DNA of 5,876 nt. Origin: Methanosarcinales archaeon. GTDB taxonomy: Archaea > Halobacteriota > Syntropharchaeia > Alkanophagales > Methanospirareceae. Positions 1 through 4,869 of this stretch are shown here, piece by piece. A model generated the notes under the pieces. That model searched no databases, was not told where the DNA came from, and saw only the letters and a program-made list of their open reading frames with translations. Every line of letters begins with the position of its first letter. Positions within the stretch are counted from its first letter, which is position 1. A program made the position numbers and the translations under genes. The DNA lies in the NCBI GenBank assembly GCA_025464425.1, contig JAODGV010000008.1, positions 6,404 through 12,279 of the forward strand, in the 5' to 3' direction.

Positions 1-13
1 TCTTGAAGTACCA

Positions 14-1153
14 TCATTCACTCGACCCGGCGGCGGCATCACAACCATCATCATAGAGCGTGCATACAGGGTCCTCCGCGAGGTAATCGCCAGATATAGC
101 ATACGCCCTTGATCGGCAACCGCCACATATCTCACTGTATTTGCATCTACCACACCTGCCTTTTAGCTCACGTGCACGTAAAGCCCTGAACACTTCCGAT
201 TCCTCTACAATATCAAGCAATCCTGCTTCTCTCACATTGCCCGCCCTCACGGGCAGATACGCACATGGTGTGACATCGCCGTTCGGGAAGATATGGAAAC
301 GAGAGATACCAGCGGTACAGCCTCTAAATTGGGGTTCTTCACCATCCACAAGCCCGGTTGATCGGAGATAAGCCCAGTATTGCGGGTTGCATATAGGCTT
401 GAGCCAGACTTTGACACCCAGCTGCTTCTCCAGCACGAAGTCAAAGAATTTCATGTTCTCCTCGGGTGACAAGCATGCATCAGAAATCTCCTTACCCCGT
501 CCTACTGCAATCAGATATATAAGATATATCCGCCAGAGCCCCATTTTATCCGCAAGCTTGATTATACCCGGTAGTTCGTTATAATTGTACTTCGTGACCA
601 TGGAGAAGAGCTGAACTTTGAGTCCCACGTTCATGCATACCTTCATACCCCTGAACGCTGCCCTGAACGCGCCATCAACACACCTGAAATGGTCATGCGC
701 CCGTCCTAACCCATCAATACTTATCGCAACACGCTCTAAACCCGCAGCCATCAGCTTCTTCGCCACTTCCTCGGTTATCAGCGTGCCATTCGTCGCCATC
801 ACCACCTGCATCTCAAAAGACGAGGCATATTCTATCAGGTCATATATATCAGGACGCAGTAGCGGCTCACCGCCCGTGAATGCGAATTTGACATGCCCGA
901 GCTTCGCCGCCGACTCTATGATTCCAAACCCCTCGTCCGTACTGAGTTCCCCCTCGGGCTCATCACTTATCGAACAGTGCTTGCATCTCAGATTACATCT
1001 CTTCGTTACCGCCCATACAACCTCCCCGGGCATATAGCTGAAACAGCCAGTACCTACTGCATCATTCGCAAATACCTCCGCCATGTGCTCAGTTAGCCAT
1101 GCACTCGCTTCTCTGATATTTTTCATCAAATCTTCGTCTTCCTGTTCATCCAT
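14..1153 (-). CDS. Radical SAM/SPASM enzyme, AhbC/AhbD/NirJ-like
   Basis: This is a 379-residue radical SAM enzyme with a SPASM domain. Seen: the cluster motif CNLRCKHC (C53, C57, C60) binds the SAM-cleaving 4Fe-4S cluster, and TGGEP at 93-97 is the SAM-binding motif. The C-terminal part has C279-X12-G-X4-C297, then C334-X2-C337-X5-C343-X2-C346-X17-C364, the SPASM pattern for auxiliary clusters. C255 sits in an ICNPQYW stretch. Known: the spacing and the CGRC...CGGCR tail resemble AhbD (coproheme to heme decarboxylation), AhbC and NirJ in siroheme-dependent heme or d1 synthesis. Tungsten-cofactor and peptide-modifying SPASM enzymes share the same layout, so the substrate is open. It would be cytosolic and oxygen-sensitive. 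The start is either M1 or M10; no strong Shine-Dalgarno precedes M1, although AAAAGGAT lies about 11 nt upstream. It is divergent from the MFS gene, and the gene is complete, with its stop at 14-16. The gene is certain; the pathway is an inference. Confidence 0.88.
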   Translation of the reverse strand: MDEQEDEDLMKNIREASAWLTEHMAEVFANDAVGTGCFSYMPGEVVWAVTKRCNLRCKHCSISDEPEGELSTDEGFGIIESAAKLGHVKFAFTGGEPLLRPDIYDLIEYASSFEMQVVMATNGTLITEEVAKKLMAAGLERVAISIDGLGRAHDHFRCVDGAFRAAFRGMKVCMNVGLKVQLFSMVTKYNYNELPGIIKLADKMGLWRIYLIYLIAVGRGKEISDACLSPEENMKFFDFVLEKQLGVKVWLKPICNPQYWAYLRSTGLVDGEEPQFRGCTAGISRFHIFPNGDVTPCAYLPVRAGNVREAGLLDIVEESEVFRALRARELKGRCGRCKYSEICGGCRSRAYAISGDYLAEDPVCTLYDDGCDAAAGSSE

Positions 1154-1189
1154 TATAAATATATCCTTTTATGTTCATCTCCACCAGAT

Positions 1190-1202
1190 ACGATTATATA
1201 TC
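1190..1202. promoter_or_regulatory. Possible shared TATA element, divergent promoters
   Basis: The 82-bp gap between the radical SAM gene and the MFS gene has one strong AT core, GATTATATATC at 1192-1202, which reads as TATA-like on both strands. Its centre is about 38 nt upstream of the MFS ATG (1236) and about 43 nt upstream of the radical SAM ATG (1153). With a start site about 25 nt downstream of the box, leaders of roughly 10-20 nt would result on both sides. This is inferred from sequence alone; two separate overlapping boxes are equally possible. A second AT-rich stretch at 1153-1165 might act for an internal start at M10 of the radical SAM gene. Confidence 0.45.
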
Positions 1203-1224
1203 TGATTCGGGTGTAGAACCAGAT

Positions 1225-1230
1225 AGGGGT
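1225..1230 (+). promoter_or_regulatory. Weak Shine-Dalgarno of the MFS gene
   Basis: AGGGGT lies 5 nt before the ATG at 1236. It is a partial match to the archaeal AGGAGGTGA consensus and supports this ATG as the start. Confidence 0.45.
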
Positions 1231-1235
1231 AAAAG

Positions 1236-2420
1236 ATGGTTGATCGTCTCAGCCGTGTCATTATTATCACAGCGATCTGCGCATTCAGTGCACAATTTGG
1301 CGTCACCGTTATTGCCACCCCGCTTGCCTGGTGGGTGGTTGAGGAGTTTGAGACCACGTGGTTTGTATCTTCACTGATATTCTCAGCATTTACGATTGCG
1401 AGTACACCGCTGGAGATTCCTGGCGGTATATTGTCAGATAGAATAGGTAGACGCCCGCTGATTGTTGGCGGATTATTGCTTTATGCTGGTGCATCCGTTC
1501 TATTCCCGTTTGCACGTGTAGCATCCGATCTCATATTCACGAGGTTGCTGCAGGGTGCGGGCGCGGGCATCTTCTTCCCTGCCATTACCGCGCTGATCAC
1601 CGAGACGACGAGCTATGAGAACCGTGGACATGCAATGAGCATTTACAACATAGGTGTTGGTGCAGGTATGGCTCTGGGTCCAGCCGTAGGAGGGTTACTA
1701 TTCACCAGATACAATATCTTCATGCCGTTTTTTCTCTGCGCTGGCTTCGCACTCGTCAGTGTAATACTTGTGAGTCTGTTAGTACCCGAACCCGGGCATA
1801 AAGCCATAGATAGAGCCAAATTACAGGTTACAGGCGGTAATAGAAGCGCTATTATGGCTTCCTGCATCATTATATTCTTTGGTATAGGAGTTGCTGCGAT
1901 AATGACGCCGGTATTCGCACCGTTTGCCGCAAAAGAGCTCATGGGTTCGTTATCATTACCAGAAAGGCTGGAAATCATCGGGTACATACTATCCGCCATG
2001 CTCGCTGTCTTTACCATATTACAGATGCTCTTCAGTAAGTTGATGAAGCATGTGGGTGAGCTTAATCTCTCACTACTCGGTCTGTTCTTATGCGGCTCGG
2101 GAATGCTTGCGCTGTATTTCGCAACCGCACCTGTCGAGTTATTCATGATAAGTGCGGTACTGGGTGCCGGACTGGGTGCTCTATCACTCGGTACATTGAC
2201 ACTGGCGTCGAAATCGGCAAAGACGGAAGAAGGTAAGGTGATGGGCATCTACTACACGTTGTTTTATGCCGGACTGGGTGCTATTCCGCTATTCTGTGGC
2301 TGGCTATCTGACGTATCAGGACCGAGAATACTGTTCCTCGGCTATGCAATGCTACTATTCGTACTGTGCGTTGTGATATGGATATATGCATTGTTCAGAC
2401 CTATATTTCGGAGCATATAA
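1236..2420 (+). CDS. MFS transporter, DHA1-like efflux family
   Basis: A 394-residue integral membrane protein of the major facilitator superfamily, of usual length for 12 transmembrane helices. Seen: helices start near residues 8, 42, 75, 98, 135, 163, 207, 247, 277, 301, 335 and 366. Motif A, GGILSDRIGRRP at 63-74, fills the helix 2-3 loop. RLLQGAG at 103-109 is the helix 4 motif with a conserved arginine. GAGMALGPAVGG at 142-153 is motif C in helix 5, typical of drug:H+ antiporters (DHA1/DHA2). A charged loop around 184-203 separates the two halves. Inferred: proton-driven export of a small molecule; the substrate cannot be read from sequence. The divergent radical SAM enzyme shares the promoter region, so a linked metabolite is possible. 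A TATA-like box and the weak ribosome site AGGGGT support the ATG at 1236. The four-fold ATAAGA repeat begins at its stop codon. Confidence 0.93.
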   Translation: MVDRLSRVIIITAICAFSAQFGVTVIATPLAWWVVEEFETTWFVSSLIFSAFTIASTPLEIPGGILSDRIGRRPLIVGGLLLYAGASVLFPFARVASDLIFTRLLQGAGAGIFFPAITALITETTSYENRGHAMSIYNIGVGAGMALGPAVGGLLFTRYNIFMPFFLCAGFALVSVILVSLLVPEPGHKAIDRAKLQVTGGNRSAIMASCIIIFFGIGVAAIMTPVFAPFAAKELMGSLSLPERLEIIGYILSAMLAVFTILQMLFSKLMKHVGELNLSLLGLFLCGSGMLALYFATAPVELFMISAVLGAGLGALSLGTLTLASKSAKTEEGKVMGIYYTLFYAGLGAIPLFCGWLSDVSGPRILFLGYAMLLFVLCVVIWIYALFRPIFRSI

Positions 2421-2439
2421 GAATAAGATAAGAATAAGA
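2417..2439 (+). repeat. Short ATAAGA tandem repeat at MFS stop
   Basis: Four copies of ATAAGA begin at 2417, 2423, 2428 and 2434, the third overlapping the second by one base. The MFS stop codon TAA (2418-2420) lies in the first copy. The plus strand is purine-rich, so the U-rich transcript would be the opposite one; that argues against a simple U-tract terminator for the MFS gene. Confidence 0.6.
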
Positions 2440-2467
2440 ACAGAATACACCATAGCCCTTGATAAAT

Positions 2468-2514
2468 CCCGGTTCAACGAAGCCCATCCGTTCCGGACTC
2501 CGGGTGCGCACGTG
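2468..2514. other. GC-rich hairpin-forming patch, unknown
   Basis: In the 144-nt non-coding gap before tRNA-Tyr, CCCGG (2468-2472) can pair with CCGGG (2500-2504). Inside it, AACG (2476-2479) pairs with CGTT (2489-2492), and CCGG-ACT-CCGG (2493-2503) makes a rival small hairpin. GTGCGCAC (2505 onward by a few bases) is a palindrome overlapping CACGTG. The flanks are AT-rich. No convincing reading frame runs through it. It may be a structured MFS 3' end, a small RNA, or nothing functional. Confidence 0.35.
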
Positions 2515-2525
2515 AATATTGAAAC

Positions 2526-2535
2526 TTTTTATATA
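2526..2535 (+). promoter_or_regulatory. TATA box for tRNA-Tyr
   Basis: TTTTTATATA, preceded by the purine-rich GAAAC (a possible BRE), is centred about 34 nt before the mature 5' end of tRNA-Tyr. This fits a start near 2556 and a short leader removed by RNase P. It is the best TATA match in the gap. Confidence 0.6.
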
Positions 2536-2564
2536 GTTATGTATATTAGTATAACTAACACTAA

Positions 2565-2681
2565 CCCGCCTTAACTCAGTCTGGAAGAGTGCGCGGCTGT
2601 AGTGCGATTTTTTGACCACCTCCCAAGGTTATACCGCGCGCGGAAACCGTGCAGTCCCCGGTTCAAATCCGGGAGGCGGGA
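2565..2681 (+). tRNA. tRNA-Tyr(GUA) with intron
   Basis: The cloverleaf was folded by hand. Acceptor CCCGCCT (2565-2571) pairs perfectly with AGGCGGG (2674-2680), and the discriminator is A2681. The D stem is ACTC/GAGT, with loop AGTCTGGAA holding A14, G15, G18, G19 and A21. Anticodon stem CGCGG (2592-2596) pairs with CCGTG (2647-2651) through one G-U pair; the loop is C-U-GUA-G plus A2646, so the anticodon is GUA at 2599-2601. The T stem CCCGG/CCGGG encloses TTCAAAT, and C48 can pair with G15. Exons total 74 nt. The C1-G72 pair with A73 is the archaeal tyrosine identity pattern, which supports the call. CCA is not encoded; TTT follows. An intron lies between positions 37 and 38. The DUF99 gene begins only 30 nt downstream. 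Confidence 0.96.
2603..2645 (+). other. tRNA-Tyr intron, 37/38, BHB type
   Basis: This is a 43-nt archaeal intron for removal by the tRNA splicing endonuclease. Seen: a canonical bulge-helix-bulge. The anticodon-loop bases C32-U33-G34-U35 (2597-2600) pair with GCGG (2640-2643) as C-G, U-G, G-C, U-G. The 5' bulge is A36-G37 | U2603 and the 3' bulge A2644-A2645 | A2646, each cut after its second base. The inner helix is GCG (2604-2606) with CGC (2637-2639). Inside the intron, ACCT (2618-2621) and AGGT (2626-2629) form a small hairpin with loop CCCA. Confidence 0.9.
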
Positions 2682-2688
2682 TTTATTT
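2682..2688 (+). promoter_or_regulatory. Possible TATA box for a leaderless DUF99 mRNA
   Basis: TTTATTT directly follows the tRNA-Tyr 3' end and is centred about 27 nt before the DUF99 ATG at 2712. That is the spacing expected if transcription starts at or next to the ATG. No ribosome site precedes the ATG. The same T-rich bases could instead help end tRNA transcription. Confidence 0.4.
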
Positions 2689-2711
2689 ACCCTTATCCAT
2701 TTGTATTACCG

Positions 2712-3284
2712 ATGACACTCCATAAGCGCGGTATACGGGTGCTCGGGATAGCCGAGAGTTTCGTCCGTGATTATGAGCGATCAATGCTCGCGGGTATAGT
2801 TATGCGTTCGGACTTAATCATAGACGGTATCGCATTTCAGACGATAACAGTGGGTGGAATAGACGCAACAGAGGGCATACTGCTGTTATTCAATTCGTTG
2901 CAGCGGCGTGATATAAACGTGATGATGCTCAATGGCTGTGTTATCAGCTGGTTCAACATAGTTGATCTGGACAGAATCTATGCGACACTGCATATACCCC
3001 TCATATGCATAACGTATGAGGAATCATCGGGTCTGGAAGAGCATATAAAACACCATTTCTCGGGTAGAGAACTCGATTTGAGGTTAGAAGCTTATCACCG
3101 ACTGGGTAACCGTACCCCCGTGAAATTACATAACGGGCATGAGATCCTCATACGGTTTCTTGGTATGGATAAGAGCGATGCGCAGGGTATCCTCAACAGG
3201 TTCATTCAGCATGGTAAGGTACCGGAGCCACTGAGAGTGGCGAAGATGACGGCAAGAGCCGCACTGCGTTACTTCTCCAATTAG
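2712..3284 (+). CDS. DUF99 protein, endonuclease V-like fold
   Basis: This is a 190-residue protein of DUF99 (UPF0215), a mainly archaeal family. Seen: IRVLGIAESF at 8-17, SMLAGIVMRSD at 24-34, DGI at 38-40, TVGGIDAT at 46-53, MLNGCVISWFNIVDLDRIY at 72-90, and PLICITYEES at 96-105. These blocks give the alternating strand-helix order of an RNase H-like fold. Known: the family is structurally related to endonuclease V, which cuts beside deaminated bases, but no activity is firmly assigned. Many acidic residues are present (E15, D39, D50, D85), yet I cannot name a catalytic set. The start was chosen at 2712 because the frame upstream reads through the 3' part of tRNA-Tyr, and homology begins just after this ATG. 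It lies 30 nt behind tRNA-Tyr, and its stop overlaps the tfb stop tail to tail. Family sure, function unknown. Confidence 0.9.
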   Translation: MTLHKRGIRVLGIAESFVRDYERSMLAGIVMRSDLIIDGIAFQTITVGGIDATEGILLLFNSLQRRDINVMMLNGCVISWFNIVDLDRIYATLHIPLICITYEESSGLEEHIKHHFSGRELDLRLEAYHRLGNRTPVKLHNGHEILIRFLGMDKSDAQGILNRFIQHGKVPEPLRVAKMTARAALRYFSN

Positions 3285-4213
3285 AGCAGTACTTCTATAT
3301 CCAGTTGTTCCGATAATTCCTTATATCTGTTCCTTATCGTGACCTCCGTGACACCCGTCACATCTGATACCTCTTTCTGTGTTCGGTGCTCGCCATTCAA
3401 TATGGCGGCGATATAAATAGCGGCAGCCGCTATGCCGATTGGACCACGTCCGTTGGTCAGCTCCTTCTCAGAAGCTTTCTTTATTATCTCTATCGCCTTC
3501 GCTCTTATGTCACCACCAAGTCCGAGCATGGAGCAGAACCTGGGTACGAAATCAATGGGTGATGCGGGCAATACCTTGATGTCCAGTTCCCGGAGTAAGA
3601 ACCGATAGGCACGCGATATCTCCTTCTGCTCCACCCGTGACACCTCCCTTATCTCCTCAAGTGTTCGTGGTACACCATACTGCCTGCACGTGATGTACAG
3701 AATAGCGGAGGTGATACCCTCGATACTCCGTCCACGAATAAGATGCTTCTTCATTGCTTTGCGATACAGCATGGATGCGGCTTCACGGATATTCACCGGC
3801 AGTTTCAATGCAGATGCCATCCGGTCTATCTCAGATAGTGCGAATATGAAGCTCCTCTCTGTTGTATTCGCTATATGTGTCCGCTGCTGCAATTTCTTCA
3901 GCTTGTATTGCTCACCGCCCTGCGCTGTCCCCCAGTTGGTGAGCGTGCTCAGCCCCTTATCATGGATACGATAAGTGAGAGGAGCACCGACCCTCGCACG
4001 CCTGGACATCTGCTCGGAATCGAAGGCACGCCATTCTGGTCCCATGTCAACAATGTTCTCAGCAACCACCAGCCCACAGTCAGCACAAAATATCTCCGCC
4101 CTATCATAATCACGAATCAGGCACTTAGAGCCACATTCCGGACATTCTTTTATTTCCACCTTATCCTGCTTCTTATCCTTACCCCCTCCCTTCTCCCGCT
4201 TTGGGGTTGCCAT
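3281..4213 (-). CDS. tfb: Transcription initiation factor B (TFB)
   Basis: A 310-residue archaeal TFIIB homologue, which binds TBP at the TATA box, contacts the BRE and recruits RNA polymerase. Seen: a lysine-rich N-terminal tail (5-22), the zinc ribbon CPEC (24-27) and CADC (43-46), then the B-reader region from GPEWRAFD (58-65) to HDKGLSTLTNW (84-94). Two cyclin repeats follow at about 115-210 and 215-305; TERSFIFALSEIDRMASAL opens the first, and HRTQKEVSDVTGVTEVTIRNRYKEL (276-300 region) is the helix-turn-helix at the end. Odd: between W94 and LKKLQQR only about 10 residues occur, where TFBs that I recall carry about 20 with an SPK motif, so the linker looks shortened. It ends an apparent trxB-rnhB-tfb run and has a near-perfect Shine-Dalgarno plus its own TATA box. 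The stop overlaps that of DUF99. Family assignment is secure; whether it is the only TFB is unknown. Confidence 0.97.
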   Translation of the reverse strand: MATPKREKGGGKDKKQDKVEIKECPECGSKCLIRDYDRAEIFCADCGLVVAENIVDMGPEWRAFDSEQMSRRARVGAPLTYRIHDKGLSTLTNWGTAQGGEQYKLKKLQQRTHIANTTERSFIFALSEIDRMASALKLPVNIREAASMLYRKAMKKHLIRGRSIEGITSAILYITCRQYGVPRTLEEIREVSRVEQKEISRAYRFLLRELDIKVLPASPIDFVPRFCSMLGLGGDIRAKAIEIIKKASEKELTNGRGPIGIAAAAIYIAAILNGEHRTQKEVSDVTGVTEVTIRNRYKELSEQLDIEVLL

Positions 4214-4220
4214 CTTAATA

Positions 4221-4227
4221 CCACCTT
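4221..4227 (-). promoter_or_regulatory. Shine-Dalgarno of tfb
   Basis: On the minus strand AAGGTGG precedes the tfb ATG by 7 nt and matches the archaeal 16S tail well. It fixes the start at 4213, giving the basic N-terminal tail before the zinc ribbon. Confidence 0.7.
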
Positions 4228-4236
4228 AACCATCAC

Positions 4237-4247
4237 AATATAAATAT
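4237..4247 (-). promoter_or_regulatory. TATA box for tfb, internal promoter
   Basis: ATATTTATATT on the minus strand lies in the 41-nt rnhB-tfb gap, centred about 29 nt before the tfb ATG. A start about 25 nt downstream would give an almost leaderless mRNA lacking the ribosome site at 4221-4227; read-through mRNA from rnhB would contain it. Confidence 0.5.
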
Positions 4248-4254
4248 GATCTTT

Positions 4255-4869
4255 TCACTTCAGCTTCTCTATCGTTTTCCATGACCGGCGAACATACACG
4301 GGGATATGATTTTGCTGCTCATTCAGTATGCGTTTCAGGAACTGTATGGTCTTTGGATCTGAAGGGTATCCACTCCCTATCTCCACACCTATTTCGGCTG
4401 AAAGTGCTCTAATTGACCTGTCCCGATATACTTTCGCCATTATAGATGCCGCACTGACCACGGGATAATTGATGTCTGCTTTGAACTCCGAGATTATCTC
4501 GATATTATCATCACGGTTGCATTTCTTCATGATGTTGGATGCGAACCGTTCTGGCTTGACATCCGCGGCATCAACATAGACCCTGTCGGGCTTCAGGAGT
4601 TCAATAATGTGTGAGAACAGCTCAACTGTGATTGCATTCATGCTCTGCCACTTCCTGCGCTCGTCTATCTCTCGCGCGGTCAGTTCTATAACCTGAACAT
4701 CAGTAGCGCCCTCTATGATAGCCGCGAGTTCTTCTCGCCTCTTCGGACTTAGCCGCTTTGAATCCCTTACACCTATCGCATCCAGCCCTTCAAAGTTCAC
4801 CACACCGGCGACGAAGAGGGAGCCTATTACAGCACCTCTCCCCGCTTCGTCTATGCCTATTATTCTCAT
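4255..4869 (-). CDS. rnhB: Ribonuclease HII
   Basis: A 204-residue RNase HII of normal archaeal length. It cuts the RNA strand of RNA/DNA hybrids and nicks 5' of single ribonucleotides in DNA, so it serves primer removal and ribonucleotide excision. Seen: IGIDEAGRG at 4-12 with D7 and E8 and the GRG loop that senses the RNA-DNA junction; DSKRLSP at 36-42; YVDAAD at 98-103 with D100; and KADINYPVVSAASIMAKVYRD at 130-150 with D132. D7, E8, D100 and D132 would be the metal-binding catalytic set, the last two assigned by spacing to known archaeal enzymes. GSGYPSDPKT at 165-174 holds the conserved tyrosine Y168 of the junction site. The C-terminal RRSWKT (194-199) is also typical. Its ATG overlaps the trxB stop in ATGA, so translational coupling is likely; the Shine-Dalgarno is weak. 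tfb follows after 41 nt. Confidence 0.97.
   Translation of the reverse strand: MRIIGIDEAGRGAVIGSLFVAGVVNFEGLDAIGVRDSKRLSPKRREELAAIIEGATDVQVIELTAREIDERRKWQSMNAITVELFSHIIELLKPDRVYVDAADVKPERFASNIMKKCNRDDNIEIISEFKADINYPVVSAASIMAKVYRDRSIRALSAEIGVEIGSGYPSDPKTIQFLKRILNEQQNHIPVYVRRSWKTIEKLK

Noticed and set aside
618..1037. A 139-codon plus-strand frame opposite the radical SAM gene
   Set aside because: It lacks recognisable domains and mirrors the cysteine-rich real gene on the minus strand; a shadow frame.
1643..2248. A 201-codon open frame on the minus strand within the MFS gene
   Set aside because: It is rich in Ser, Pro, Ala and Thr with no recognisable motif, and lies entirely opposite a clear MFS coding sequence.
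2616..2624. C-rich CCACCTCCC in the tRNA-Tyr intron, similar to the 16S anti-Shine-Dalgarno tail
   Set aside because: A short low-complexity match in a 43-nt intron; part of it forms the intron's own hairpin, so chance is the simplest reading.
2603..2632. A 30-nt tRNA-Tyr intron using CCGCG (2634-2638) as the 3' anticodon-stem strand
   Set aside because: It leaves an 18-nt variable region and a poor bulge-helix-bulge. The 43-nt choice gives a 5-nt variable loop, a G15-C48 pair and a complete BHB.
2649..2711. Upstream extension of the DUF99 frame to an ATG-like start inside tRNA-Tyr (2649)
   Set aside because: It would code through the tRNA T arm and acceptor stem, adds 21 residues without family similarity, and DUF99 similarity starts after the ATG at 2712.
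3690..4243. Two plus-strand open frames opposite tfb
   Set aside because: They lie antisense to strongly conserved TFB domains and show no motif of their own.
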